This document shows positions 8,075 through 19,299 of a stretch of 21,223 nt of DNA, piece by piece; within the stretch, counting starts at the first letter, position 1, and each line of letters opens with the position of its first letter. The notes under the pieces are model-generated. The model saw only the letters and a program-made list of their open reading frames with translations, was not told the DNA's origin and did no database searches. This DNA is from Silene noctiflora (Eukaryota; Streptophyta; Magnoliopsida; Caryophyllales; Caryophyllaceae): assembly GCA_009801015.1 (NCBI GenBank), contig VHZZ01009247.1, forward strand, positions 6,771 to 27,993. Direction: 5' to 3'. The position numbers and the translations under genes were made by a program.

Positions 8075-11000
8075 TTAGCTACATTCTGTCGGTTCTGGCT
8101 CGTGCTTTGGTTCAGCTTCGCTTACTGGCTGAGTGTGTAGTGGCTCGCTGTCAGTAAATAAAGTGCCATTTTGGTCTGGTTTCTTAAATTGAACAATGAT
8201 CATCGTCATGTTGTCACACCCTTCACCAGCAGTAGAAGGGGCTAAACATCGGTCAAATACTCTCTCGCAAACTGCCGAGAGCTTGGTTTCCTGCAATATT
8301 TGGAATACCGCATTCCAATGAGTTCAATCCAAACCCATCCACAAATCAATTACTACTAGTATAAACAGCCAAAAACAAATATGTGGTCTACTTCCCAAGT
8401 TTTATTTAAAAGTATCATCATTCATCAACTACACACTACGAGTCTCCAAGACTACATTTTGCAAGATTGTTCTACTTTTTAAGACTTGCTTGGATCTAGG
8501 GTAGTTAAGGGAGTAATGAAGGAAAATTAAAGAAAACGGGAAGTGGTGGATAGAGATGAAAAGAGAGTAAAAATAGTTACCAGATAAATACGTAAAAGAT
8601 ACCCACCTCACCCTAGGGCATAGGGCATAGGGCATAGGGCATAGGGCATAGGACAATGCATTGCCCACAAATAGTCCCTCCTTAACAATTACCATCCCTT
8701 AATCCTCCCAGCAGAACCATCATTTCCATCCTTTTCTCCTTTATTTTGACCTCTATTACACCTCCGTCGGCTGTAAAAATTACCCTTAATCTTAGTGAGT
8801 CTTGAGTAATAACTTAAGTCAGCCGGTGTCTGAACACATAAAGCTCACACTTCTTGGAACCTTTAGTATCACAGTTCCCAATCGTTTAAAATCAGCTCAT
8901 GGCCAAACATTTTTCCTATCATAATCACTCTCTATCTCTCGGATTGTAATACAAACTAACTATACAAAATGGTTGACATTGAAGTGAAAGATATTATTGA
9001 GGACCGGATAATGACAACAACAATATTACCCTACAAATTATGAGGAAGAGGGGGTGTTAGATATATGCAACCACCCTGCGTTAGAGACTGTTAAACGACA
9101 ATTGTGTTGAGAATGCATTGAATAACTACTTCATACTTAAAAGCAAAAAAAGCTCGAGGATGTTAGTGAGACCAATGAGAGTTGGCTCAAACCACTTACC
9201 GTCCTTAGTTGTTCACGAACGAAATCAACAAGTTGCTGGCTCGACATGCAGTCCCTTTGCACAGTAAAAGGAAATATTAGCCTACAGCTCGACAAATAGC
9301 GTCAGGAACTGAACAGCAGAAAGAGTACAAACAAACAAAGAACACAAAATTTCTTTGTATTCATACGAAAGAAACATCTATGAGTTTGAAATAGGGGGTT
9401 TACCATCAAGAATAGATGACAATTTTGACAAACAGTCCTAATGACACTTTAAGAAAAAATATTATTTGCAATCCTAGATCATGAAGTTAACTAGGAATTG
9501 GGGGACATAGTGCTTACCATATGCCGTCACAAGCTAGCACAAGAAAATCATCCTCCTCACAAAGTTCAATCTGTACAAGGAAAAAAAAACATATTGTTGC
9601 AAGTAAACGGCTTAAATCTTACAAATAAACAAACCAATTAACGAGGTAAGAAAATGTGAGTGACAACGAGGTAGCAAAAACATGACAATATTAACAAACC
9701 AATCATAGTGAAATACAATCGTATTAATAAACTAAATATACATATATTCTAAAATATCAAAATGAGATACGGACCGTATTTATGTCTGGGTTTGCTGTAA
9801 CAATTTGATTTTCAACAGGTAAAAATTTATTCTGCTTGAACTCCATATCACCTGTCCAGGGCAAAGATTGTGGTTAACCACTTGTACTGGAACATTCATT
9901 TATGTGACAAGGGAATCAAAAGCACATATAGGTATTTAACTTATTGAAAAGCTACTCTGTATTTGGGAACCAACGGGTGAAGCTCTCAGCAAAATCAATT
10001 ACTCACTACTGCAATTGTTAGTCACTTGTTCTTCAGTTCAAGCGTCGGTCCCATTATAAACATTGCACTGACTGATGATCTTAGATGTAACAAAAGAACC
10101 ACCGAAAAAACATTTGATAGTGTGGACACCAAAAAAATTTAATGGTGTTTTTGACAGGGTATGCTGATCTTAAGATATGCTGAAATATTGTCAAAACTAC
10201 AAGTAGATGATTATTTCCAAATCCACAGAAGACTGTTTTCACCAATCCCTCCACGCTAATCTAAATTTAAATTGGATTTTAGTGAGGTCAAGGAACGAAC
10301 GGCCCATCCTCCTACTACCAAGTTGTAGATTGGATTGAATAAAGCCACAATTAGGCCACATCATCTCCCTACATGATAAGTCGAAAAGACATCCGTAGGT
10401 ACTATTCAAACCCCAAAGCCTGTAGCTCACATTAATCTTTTAATAATAAAACTCTTGTTCCCATATTATTCTTCCTACCTATTTATTTAATACAGTGTAT
10501 TGTTGTTATTTCATATTTTTCAAATTTTCTATGGTTTATAGATCCAGAAAATAAGTTGAAACTTGTACAGAAAAGGGTGCAGAACAAAAAAAATTGAAAC
10601 AAAAATCAAGGTCATGCCTCATTTGGGGCTGATAAAAGCCAAGTAAGTACTCCTTGTCCTTACATTAGAGATCAGAGATCATGCTCGATTCCGTAACTGA
10701 ACAGTTAGTATTTCTGGTCTTTTAAACTCTAACACTAACTTCAATTCTTTTTAATCCACTCATGGACAGAAGTAAACTGACCAGATGAAAAGCATAGAAC
10801 TTTACTAGAAGCTCAGAAACCAAAGAACAAAAAACACTTAGCTACACTGTGTCTCGGGTCACTAGGTCAATACAAAAATGGATCACAGATACTGTATCTA
10901 AACAGGAAAAAAAACTACCTATTGCTCTTGTAAGATTTAGACTTCCATTAACCCTTCCGGCATATATAAACCCTCCAGCTTTTAATATCCTGTCTCTTTC

Positions 11001-14000
11001 AGCCTCTACTTCAGGTTTATGATCCCTAGATAGATTATAAGCCTGCATAGAGAGAAGAATGAAATTACTTGACACAATTGAAGGAATATATGTTGTGACC
11101 GCAATAAACTACCATGTTCCTGGAACTAAGCAACAAGTTACTTGAGTTGTTGGACCTAAAAGGCTAAAACGCTGTTTAGCAAGGAGCGAAGATGTTAGTC
11201 TCTCTTCTAAATGCTTACTATACAAGAACATACCTGGCCCTTTCTTGAGATCACACAGCGAGAATCACCAGCATTAGCGACAAGAAGTTGGTTGCCTCTT
11301 ATAAGTGAGACACAGGCAGTGCTTCCACAAGTAGGACCCGCAAAATCCGAGTGAGGCCCCTAGGATATACAATTTTAAGTTAATGCAGTGACAAAACAGT
11401 ACCAACACCACCATTAAGAACATCTTTATCATAGACGATACTGCGATATGATAGCCTTTGCACAGTATATCCGAAAACCATGGCTTTTATACCAGGATTT
11501 GGTTTATTGAAGTAGTACTCGAAACACACATCATGGTACTTTACTACTTTAGTGCATTAGTACTTTAGTAGAACATCCAAAGAACATCTTTCTTACTTTC
11601 AGGAAGAAAAGGTGTCATAATCACAACAAAGGCTTTGCATGCAGTTCATATAGATTTTGATTTAATCAAATTTTCTGCAAAAGCTTCCCGAATGCACATC
11701 ATTCTAATTCTTCATGCTCTACTTGAATTGCACATAATTATAAAACCAAGGTTACAGCTCAAAAGAACTGCGACCCAGAACGCCAACTTTAAATGCTCAG
11801 AACCAGATCTAAACCCTTTTCTAAAAGTCAGTAACAATATAGAGTAAAAGACACACCAAGGAGGGTGTAATACGAAGGGGGTAGAAAAACCAGAGCAAAA
11901 ATTTACATATAGGGAAACAATATTTATATTACAAATACCCACATCCTCAAAAGCCCAATTATCGTCATGTTCACTCCCTTCAGCACTCCTTGGTGACCAA
12001 ATGAGTCCTTCAATCATACCACTAAACTTGTTTATCTTATCACCAAGAATGGCCAACTCTCTCCACCCTCTTTGTCCACGCATCATCTCATCCATTCTGC
12101 AGAAGTTCACGTTATCAATTGATAAATTACTACAATAGGTAGTTTAAGATAGTAAAGGGAATAATAGATTGAAAACAAAATTCGCAGCCATTAGCAGCCA
12201 TATAAGACAACATAGAGGAAGATGATTTCCCGAGAGGCCCAGATTTCGTAAATGTAGTGTATTCATTTAAAAGTGAGCCATAACAGCTCCTTGGAAGAAA
12301 GTGCATAAGTATGTTTGAAGTAAACGGTTCCAGGCATCTTCTCTAAAGAAGAAGATGATGAGCATCCTAGCCAATCCTCAGTTTTTTCGCAAGTACATGA
12401 AATATATGTAAATAAACATGAGACATGACTTATCAATATCAGTTGACACTCGCCCTATCAATATTATATTCCATTCTATTCAATCTAAAGATTCATGAAC
12501 TGAATAAATGACTAATCTACAGTTATGAACTTATGATGCATTATGCTAAATCTCTTTAATCAGACTTGATCAACAGTACATGTCCATATATGATGCAGCA
12601 TATGTATGACACAAACATACGAATATGCTATATTTCAAACTTCAAAGCCTGACATCTAGTAAAACAAGATGAGACCATTTATCAATGCATTGTACCTAAA
12701 GAAAGCTTTTTCAAGAGCCGTTGCTAAGTCTCCAGCAGAATAAGCTTCACTCTTAAGCACTTGTTGATGAAGGAACTTAGCACAGAACTTGGAAACTACC
12801 TTACCTAGAAAATAGAAGACCGCGATGAGTACACATGCAAAACCGTTACAATTACGAAGACTAGCCAATAGACTATTTTCAAGTTCTACAACCATTGTGG
12901 GAAAACACAACAATCAACAAATAACACATGCCACAATCTACCATATTTTGAACAAACTCTTCTCTGTAATCTATATTACTCTGCCTCTTCATATTGCTCA
13001 TGTGCCCACTTCCAATGCTAGATCATTTGGACAATTTATTTTGTACCAAAAATATGGGACCATTTTTCATAAAACAGCCGAGTCCGATAATTGAACACAC
13101 ACACACACACACATGACACATATGCTGGATACTTAACCAAGTCTGAGTAACAGAGTTAAAAAGCAGAGTAGAGCGCCAAACCATCCAACATAACACATAT
13201 GAGATTGGAAACCTAACACTCAACCGTTGCTAAATAACCATGAACAAATGCAGACTAACTAGGCGACAGTACAACTGAAAATCTAAGATGTGCATTTCCT
13301 GACACACTCGGCAGATAGTTTCATCCGCATAATGCAAAAAAAACGAGCAAGCCAAAGAGACAACATGGTGAGTTGGTGACTATGGTTGCATAGGTCAATC
13401 GACTCACCAAGTCATCAGCCCACACGACACCGGAACACAACTTTTGATATGATATACTCCATACTATTTTCCTATGTTCTTGTAATAAACGGAGTTCTTT
13501 TTATGATTACCATACCATATTTAGCACTCCATATTTTATGATGAATATTCGAGGCAAATGGGGTACAGAGTTACAGACATATGATAGTTGCAAATCTGGT
13601 AGATGATCGCATTCACCCGTCACTCAACTTGCAAGCAAATCTAAACTAATTTTTAAAAAATTGCTCACATTGGTAGACAGATATGTAATTTACAAGTGGA
13701 TCTTTTCACCCAAGCGATTAAATTATTACGAAGTATAAGATGTGTTGAAGAAGCTGGATCAGAGACTGACCCAAACAATACAAACTCACCTACCTTCCCC
13801 ACATTAAAAGTGAAAAAATAGAATATTAAGGGAGCAGTCAGTATTATTTTTGTTAACATTTCTCATGCCAGTGATGTCAATATTCATGCTTAATACGAAC
13901 TACAAATATATGAATTAAGAGCTCTTAAGCTTGAAATGTACTGTATTTTCAGTGCTTACCTCCATGACCATCATATACTCCAAAGAATGAAGTTGAAGCA

Positions 14001-16093
14001 TCAAGATCAGGGAAGGCAGCATGCTACCAAAGCAACAAACTCAGTTACGAAAAGTTTAATCTGAATCAATCGATAAAATCATAGATGAACATCTAAAAAG
14101 AGTACATCACAAAATAATTCAAGAACTGAGTATGCTGCTTGAGAATTTAAATCTAAAAATCAAAAGTATGCAGTGGAAGTGTGGAACACACAATTACCAC
14201 AAAACAGTAAATCTTTCAAAAGTTAAATCACGCATCAAAATGAAGTGCCAATTCGTCTGGGGGAGTTGGGCGCAGGGAAGCGGGCAACATACTGAAGAAA
14301 AGGGCAGCCATATTTGATGTCAATATTTGCCATTAGGCATATACATAAAAAGACATGAGTATGAAAAGCATCAACAACTCGTAATCTTTTACCTATAACT
14401 AACAAGTATAGGATCCTTTTTCGTCTAGCGAACCATCGAAGCATACACAGCTTGAATGTCAGCTCTATGACAGTAATTATCCATCAATATTGTCATGCCC
14501 ATGCTCCAGAAATATTTAAGAGTACATCCTAAAGATCGTCTGTGTGAACAGTAATAGGATTAATGTAATTAATCTTGTATAAATTTAGTCAAAAACTTGT
14601 TAGCATATTATTAGGGATTACTTGCCAGTTGCCACAATTATAGGCTAATTATATGTTGTAACATTGTATATATTGCCAACCAAGGAATAAAACAAACCAA
14701 CGATTCAATCATTTCATACTCATTCATAGTATCAGAGCTATGTAATTAATCCTATTAATCAGTTCATCATAGTTTCCAGCAGTCGGTGTTATGTACAACA
14801 AAAACTACAAAGCTTTAGTCCAAAGGAACTTGGCATTATATATGTCGTAGACATGAGCCGTAGATAGGAAGCCTGGCAACGAGAAAAGAAACAAAGAGAG
14901 GCAACGGAAGAAAATAGAGAGCAAAACAGAAAGCAAAAAAGGTGATTTGGTGACAAGAAAAATACAAAATTAACCCTGTTGCCCACAAGGTCCTATCCCT
15001 CCACTTCCACTCAACTCTATCCCTCCACAAGGTGATTTGGCACCCCTATCCATGTCTTCTTAGGTCTCATTTTATCCTTGAAAATCATCATTTCCCTATC
15101 CTTAACTTGACCTATACGATGCATTGTTCCGTCTTCTTTCACATCTCTAAACCAATGCAAGCTAGTCTCCTGCATCTTATCTTTAATAAGCACAATCCCT
15201 ATCTTCCTAACTACCTCTTTTTATGCGCGGTCCTATTTTGTTTTTGACAAGTGATAAACCAATTATATAGACGACACACTAAGGAACTAAAGGAGCGACG
15301 GTCATTTACAAAAACAGTCAGATGACAATAATAAACAAAAGGGCAGAAGTCCATTTACTAAAGAACATAAATGAAAGTATATCAATCAATGCCCTTGAAG
15401 TATCATGCATAATCTTATCTGTAAAAGAACACAACAGCAAATGTGCTGACTGTGGAGGATGAATCAATTGGCAAATTGGTGATGCACTTAGATGAAGGGG
15501 AATCAACCATCTAGATCCTTCCCAATATGCCCACACATCAAATGCATACTCACAACATACGCATTTCCACGACACCCATCTTTCTTAGCTATCCTCTAAG
15601 ACTGTTGAAACTTAAATGGACAGTAGTGTCTTTCATAGATTTTCTGCATTTGTAAACTACAGTCTTATTGTTTCCATTTTCTTGGTGCCAAAGACTCATT
15701 ACTTTTTGGTTCCGAATAGTGATGGAGTAAAACAAAATGGGTCACTAAAGTGACCGCGCTTCTTTGTTTTGTGAAGTACTGGTCATTCAATGTAGGTTTT
15801 GGATGCAAATTTCATGTTGGGTCATTCGGAAACAGTCTCATCATCATTTCTGGACTATCTAATGAGACATACATAGCACAATTTTCAGCAACACAAGAAG
15901 TTCAATGTAATAAGAAATTGGCTCCCAGTCAAAGCAACGATTAGAAAGTTGATAAACAAAGAGAGAGGTTACTCACAGCATCTTCCATTGTGGAGCGCCA
16001 ACCTTGCATAGAAGATAGCCCATATCTAACCCTGCTGTTTTCAGCATCCTCAGAAAATTTGTCAGTCTTAGGCGTGCTCAAGTATACGCCCAT
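8075..16093 (-). CDS. Protein phosphatase 2C (PPM-type Ser/Thr phosphatase), 10 exons, 364 aa
   Basis: Exons in coding order are 16093-15977, 14023-13960, 12804-12696, 12096-11943, 11359-11234, 11042-10919, 9851-9775, 9570-9518, 9254-9200 and 8290-8075. All introns are GT–AG, phases agree, and the 1,095-nt frame ends in TAA. The product is a metal-dependent Ser/Thr phosphatase of the plant PP2C group that includes Arabidopsis At4g31860 and At2g25070 (about 355 residues). The N-terminus [10 protein letters not shown] has Gly2, a possible myristoylation site. Catalytic motifs in order are [17 protein letters not shown] (residues 23-39), VYDGHGG (55-61, metal-binding Asp57), a GDSRC motif (179-183), LTRAIGD (about 227-233), LACDGIWD (269-276, Asp272) and GEGCDNMT (315-322, Asp319). 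The acidic tail (about 330-364) is poorly conserved. Exon 4 uses the donor GAT|GTGGGT, chosen because it keeps phase and gives EDGPHS as in homologues. The gene appears intact. Its substrate is not known. Confidence 0.95.
8486..8711. repeat. Possible decayed MITE in the last intron of the phosphatase gene
   Basis: The left side reads GCTTGGATCTAGGGTAGTTA and the right side, on the opposite strand, reads GGGAGGATTAAGGGATGGTA. The ends are purine-rich and loosely inverted, resembling hAT-type MITEs with GGGAATGGAAGGG-like tips. The match is weak, and the borders and superfamily are guesses. Confidence 0.3.
8614..8652. repeat. 7-bp minisatellite (TAGGGCA)5.6
   Basis: Five perfect TAGGGCA units are followed by TAGG, inside the last intron of the phosphatase gene. 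The unit is two substitutions from the plant telomere unit TAGGGTT. The array creates a short repetitive open frame ([12 protein letters not shown]) on the minus strand that is not a gene. Confidence 0.9.
13095..13113. repeat. (CA)9 microsatellite
   Basis: This is a short dinucleotide tract in the intron between phosphatase exons 2 and 3. The surrounding 1.1-kb intron shows nothing else that I can identify. Confidence 0.9.
14598..14740 (+). mobile_element. Small LTR remnant plus tRNA-Met-like primer-binding site
   Basis: A 129-bp segment (14598-14726) starts TGTTAGCATATT and ends CATTCA, as LTRs do. It is followed by TAGTATCAGAGCTA, which resembles the usual initiator-tRNA-Met primer-binding site TGGTATCAGAGC of copia and TRIM elements. 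A 12-bp direct repeat ATGTAATTAATC brackets the region (14563-14574 and 14740-14751). No second LTR or coding region follows. It lies in intron 1 of the phosphatase gene, in the opposite orientation to that gene. Confidence 0.55.
14937..15041. repeat. Short local duplication in intron 1 of the phosphatase gene
   Basis: AGGTGATTTGG occurs near 14939 and again near 15030, and CTATCCCTCCAC occurs near 14993 and again near 15018. This suggests a small slippage-type duplication. The rest of this long intron (about 15050-15970) shows nothing identifiable. Confidence 0.5.
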
Positions 16094-16330
16094 CTTTTGA
16101 GTAAATTGAGAAATGGGTAAATTTGAAAAGTAAGAAGAAAGCAGTAAATGAAACCCAAAATTGGATTAAACAATAAAATTAAAGTAAGAAGAGATGAAGA
16201 TGGAAGGGGTGAGTTTTTAGTGTTGACCAAAAATGTTGATCAAAGACTGCAAAAATGAGAGACAAATTAAGATGCTAAAAGGAGTAAATATTAGTTTATT
16301 AGTTGAAGGCATATAACAAGAGAATTTTAC

Positions 16331-16340
16331 TATTTTTATA
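16331..16340 (-). promoter_or_regulatory. Candidate TATA box of the phosphatase gene
   Basis: On the minus strand TATAAAAATA lies about 240 bp upstream of the start codon, a reasonable distance for a plant 5' UTR of about 200 nt. The DNA between them has no convincing upstream exon, although a 5' UTR intron cannot be excluded. Confidence 0.35.
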
Positions 16341-16649
16341 CAGAGTAATAACTGGCGACATCACATTAAACAGCAATTATGATTGAAAATAGAGAGAAGA
16401 CATGTAAATAGTTGATAAGAGTTAAAAGGAGATAATCAAATGAGATGTGTAAAGTTAGAGTAGATGATGTCTGTTTGCTGGATTGATAAAGGAAGTGGTA
16501 CGATTGAGATATTTGAGAATGATGTGTGAGATTCAGAGATGATGATCATAGACTTGATTCACCAAAACTGCTTCCACCTCTGATTACTTCAACACAAATC
16601 AATAAGGCTCGTTTAAAATCTCAAGTTTGATACACAAATTCTTTTTTAA

Positions 16650-16808
16650 CACCGGCACTACCCGTTTTAAGTTTAAGACGGGGTCAAATATATCCGTGTG
16701 AAGAATTATGAATAGGACAAAAGTAGGATCCATTGGAAAAGGTATGGGTGATATTTGATCCGTCTTAACCTTAAGACGGAAAGTGTCGTCTTAAGCAAGA
16801 CTAGCACC
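16650..16808. mobile_element. MITE-like inverted repeat with TTAAGACGG motifs
   Basis: The left half contains GGCACTACCCGTTTTAAG and then TTTAAGACGGGGTCAAATAT. The right half read on the minus strand contains GGTGCTAGTC, CTTAAGACG and then TTAAGACGGATCAAATATC. The centre is partly palindromic around GTAGGATCC. A small inverted-repeat element without coding capacity fits best. No target duplication is clear. It lies about 560 bp upstream of the phosphatase start codon. Confidence 0.6.
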
Positions 16809-16811
16809 TGC

Positions 16812-16936
16812 GCGTTTTTGAAAGTTTGAGGCGGCGGTACATCTCCCACGGAACTTTGTGTTGACAAAGCACGTCATGGGCCGTTACCGATTTGAAAGGC
16901 ATGAAACCGGTGAATGGTTTGAACAAGCCTGGATTT
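16812..16936 (-). mobile_element. Fragment of retroelement leader downstream of the primer-binding-like site
   Basis: On the minus strand this follows the LTR and the TGGCGACTCCAC word, where the untranslated leader of a Ty3/gypsy element would start. It stops at the MITE-like repeat. No gag-like frame is present. The assignment rests on position alone. Confidence 0.4.
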
Positions 16937-16948
16937 GTGGAGTCGCCA
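16937..16948 (-). other. Putative primer-binding site (TGGCGACTCCAC)
   Basis: On the minus strand TGGCGACTCCAC occurs eight bases after the presumed LTR end. Tat-lineage plant elements have a TGGCGACTC...-type tRNA-complementary site at this place. The match seems to stop after 12 bases, so the site may be divergent. Confidence 0.45.
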
Positions 16949-17594
16949 CTAATTTTTGTGGATAGTTGGATTCGTTCGAATACTTCGTATCATGTCAAAA
17001 CACAAAGTAGCGACATGAATACTAAGAAATTCGTCGCCCTTACCATTCCATGTCTAGAATGACTCTCGCGATGCCAATGAACACTGGTGTTCACGGATAT
17101 CTGAGTAAGGGGTGAGAGTACGTATTAGGAATCTCTTATTAGAACACCTAATCCCACCCGCCTCGATAGCGGCCCCTACTAATGATCAGGGAATGTCATT
17201 TATACTCGATATGTTGTTCGTTATATGCATGCAATGCAACAAGTAATAGATTAAATCCTAGCATGTGAATTAAACTATGCCGGTTAGCATATAATTAGCA
17301 AGCAATTAAGTCAAGATGTATGTTTACATTCATTACATGTGAATAAACCTGATAAATAAATCATGCAAGATGAAATAAATTACAAGGGAGAAAAGTTACA
17401 AAAGGATAAACGAATCTATGCCATAAATACGCCTTAAACGGGTTTCTAGGAAATAAAAAAATAAAAAATAAAATCTTAAGCATGTCGGAACAGTGCTAAT
17501 ACGAATAGTAGTTGATTATAAACTAATTAGAATGACTACGTCAAAACGAGACGAGTTCAGAGGCAGAAGTCAACCCAGAATAGGCGCGGCATAT

Positions 17595-17640
17595 GATGCA
17601 TCCTCTGGAAGAGGCGCATCACCTGGTGCGACTGCTCTTG
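17595..17640. repeat. GC-rich hairpin motif, copy a
   Basis: The segment reads GATGCATCCTCTGGAAGAGG and continues CGCATC. It forms a stem of GATGC with GCATC and CCTCT with AGAGG around a GGA loop. It is homologous in order and wording to copies b, c and d. Confidence 0.6.
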
Positions 17641-17648
17641 AGTTGGAT

Positions 17649-17667
17649 TCTGACTGTGAAAGTCAGA
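17649..17667. repeat. Perfect 7-bp-stem hairpin
   Basis: TCTGACT and AGTCAGA are exact reverse complements around the loop GTGAA. It follows hairpin motif copy a directly, within the retroelement LTR. Confidence 0.7.
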
Positions 17668-18010
17668 CTCGTGGGTTTGTTATCGTTCGTTGGTTAATAT
17701 AGGTGTATTAATTGATAATAGACTCGAATTAAAGTGTTTTAACAGATTACATATATACAAGATCGCCATAAAGCGTAAAACGTATATCAAAGTCGAATTC
17801 TAATGATTCGATATGGGAAAATCGAACCATTGAAATTTGGGTTCGAAATAAATGACAAAAACCCGCAAATATTATATTACAAGGGATTTAAGTCGAAAGA
17901 AATAAAAGTAAGTAATTTAAGAAACTGGAAATTATGAAAGAAGACGAAATAAAACGAAAAGGATGAAACAATTGGTACTCGACGAAGAAGAAGAAGAGCA
18001 GCAGCAACAG

Positions 18011-18075
18011 ATATGCAGCCTCTGAAAGAGGCGCACCAGATATTGCAGCTGTTCTAGAAGGCATAGCTGCTCCTG
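18011..18075. repeat. GC-rich hairpin motif, copy b
   Basis: GCCTCT GAA AGAGGC gives a perfect 6-bp stem, extended by TGC and GCA across one bulged A (18014-18035). The motif continues with ATTGCAGCTGTTCTAGAAGG. A GAAGAAGAAGAAGAGCAGCAGCA microsatellite-like stretch lies just upstream (17983-18010). Confidence 0.6.
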
Positions 18076-18498
18076 CGTTTCTTCTTGACAGTCTTTCCCT
18101 GCTGATTCGTCAAAAAGGTTTAAGAAACTATGATTTTGAAAGCATGATTACGGCATAGACTCTTACCTGATAGTAAATACATAAAATAAAATACAAAAGA
18201 GATTTTACACCTTCAGACTTACATGTTTACGAAGCGAAAAAGACTAATTTGACTTGATGTAATGAAGATACCCTTGAAAAGGATTTAAGAAAAACGATTG
18301 ATTGATTAGGTTGATTGAGTGTAGTGGTCAAATTGGTAGATTTATGCAAAACGTGACTGGTACCTAGAATAATCTAGGCTTACGTGGTCGAGAATGCTCA
18401 AACACGTAGGCGTCGTAGCAAAAGCGCGTGATCTTAGAATGCAAAGATAGAAGAGAAAGGGCGGACACTCGCGTGAAGAATATGTGAGGCGAAGGCCT

Positions 18499-18507
18499 CT
18501 ATTTATA
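18499..18507 (-). promoter_or_regulatory. TATA box of the Retand/Tat-like LTR
   Basis: The minus-strand TATAAATAG is an exact plant TATA consensus. It is followed by a small hairpin GAGGC/GCCTC (18486-18499). Transcription would start near 18475 and run leftward, matching the orientation set by the polypurine tract and the primer-binding-like site. Confidence 0.6.
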
Positions 18508-18570
18508 CTAATCACAAGGTGATAGTTTTGGAAGAATTAAAATACGAAAAGAAATCCGGAAAGATTTGGA

Positions 18571-18642
18571 TACTGCAGGAATCAAGCCCCGGAAAAGGCG
18601 CAGCAGGTAGTGTGTCCTCTCCTGGAGCTGTTTCTCCTTCAG
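18571..18642. repeat. GC-rich hairpin motif, copy c
   Basis: It shares the order CCCCGGAAAAGGCGCAGCAGGT, then TGTCCTCTCCTGGAGCTG, with the other copies. The stem is weaker here. It lies in the presumed U3, upstream of the TATA box. Confidence 0.5.
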
Positions 18643-18774
18643 CATAAAAGATTTTACGCGTTGTCAGAGTTTGGAAAGGATTCGTTTTCCTTATTCCGTT
18701 AAAACATGATATTTTCGAAATATTAAAATATTTAGATATTATTTAGGACTTCTAAAAATATCCTGACTCGGATT

Positions 18775-18832
18775 TGAGACGGTTTTTGAGAAAATGAAGA
18801 CGGTTTCTGAAAATGAAGACGGTTTCTGACCC
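18775..18832. repeat. 19-bp tandem repeat in the LTR (about 3 copies)
   Basis: GAAGACGGTTTCTGAAAAT occurs in two near-perfect units, preceded by one diverged unit (GAGACGGTTTTTGAGAAAAT). It lies in U3, about 270 bp upstream of the TATA box on the minus strand. Confidence 0.75.
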
Positions 18833-19031
18833 GGACTCCAAATGAACTCTAATTACTGTCAAAACGACTGTATCGGCACGTAGATGACAACAAAAGGGTT
18901 GACAAGACTGTTTGGGCAAATATTTATTGACGAATTATTGGAATGTCATAATAACGCTTCGTATATATATTGAACATGCGGCCCAATCATTATCGGTGTT
19001 TGGCGAAGGGTGCAGAAACAAGGTATTTACA

Positions 19032-19045
19032 GAGCCCCCACTTTG
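19032..19045 (-). other. Polypurine tract of the Retand/Tat-like element
   Basis: The minus strand reads CAAAGTGGGGGCTC directly before TGTAAATACC. A purine-rich word abutting a TG start is the expected plus-strand priming site and fixes the LTR's right border and orientation. Confidence 0.65.
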
Positions 19046-19299
19046 AATGAGGCTCGAACAAGGCGAAAGTTAAAGTATAACCCTCAGGTCAATCAAAGAT
19101 TACAACCTGAAGACTATGGCGACGCGAGGCGGTTCAAGGGGACTGAATCAAGGACCTGTCGTCGGGAACATTTTAGAGTCTGTCGACTTCCGGGGAGGGT
19201 CGTTTAATGTCCAGTAGACTACGTAAAGAAGCTCGTCAGCCATAAGAAGAAATCATACCTGAAATTCCATGGGGAATGACAGGATGTGGACAGCGGGGA

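Larger units (their letters stand above)
16957..19031 (-). mobile_element. LTR of a Retand/Tat-like Ty3/gypsy retrotransposon (about 2.1 kb)
   Basis: Read on the minus strand, the LTR starts TGTAAATACCTTG right after a polypurine tract (19032-19045) and ends about CTATCCACA just before the TGGCGACTCCAC site. A plant-consensus TATA box lies about 520 bp in, so U3 is short and R/U5 long. It contains three copies of a GC-rich hairpin motif and a 19-bp tandem repeat. The right border is well supported by the polypurine tract. The left border could shift by about 20 bp because CA also occurs inside the next word. An ORF at 17493-17702 on the plus strand lies in it and is not considered a gene. Confidence 0.65.

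Noticed and set aside
8614..8652. Interstitial telomeric repeat
   Set aside because: The unit is TAGGGCA, not TAGGGTT, in all five copies. It is reported as a minisatellite only.
8429..8695. 88-codon ORF on the minus strand
   Set aside because: Much of it is translation of the TAGGGCA minisatellite, and it lies in a phosphatase intron.
11712..12110. 132-codon single ORF on the minus strand as a complete gene
   Set aside because: Only its first part is coding (exon 4 of the phosphatase). The rest is read-through into the intron.
8075..16093. Phosphatase gene as a pseudogene
   Set aside because: All ten exons join in phase, all splice sites are GT–AG, and the metal-binding Asp residues are present. 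No internal stop was found.
17493..17702. 69-codon ORF on the plus strand
   Set aside because: It lies within the retroelement LTR, opposite to its transcription, and spans a hairpin repeat. It has no protein-like features.
19010..19207. 65-codon ORF on the plus strand
   Set aside because: It runs across the polypurine tract and the LTR border, so it is a chance frame.
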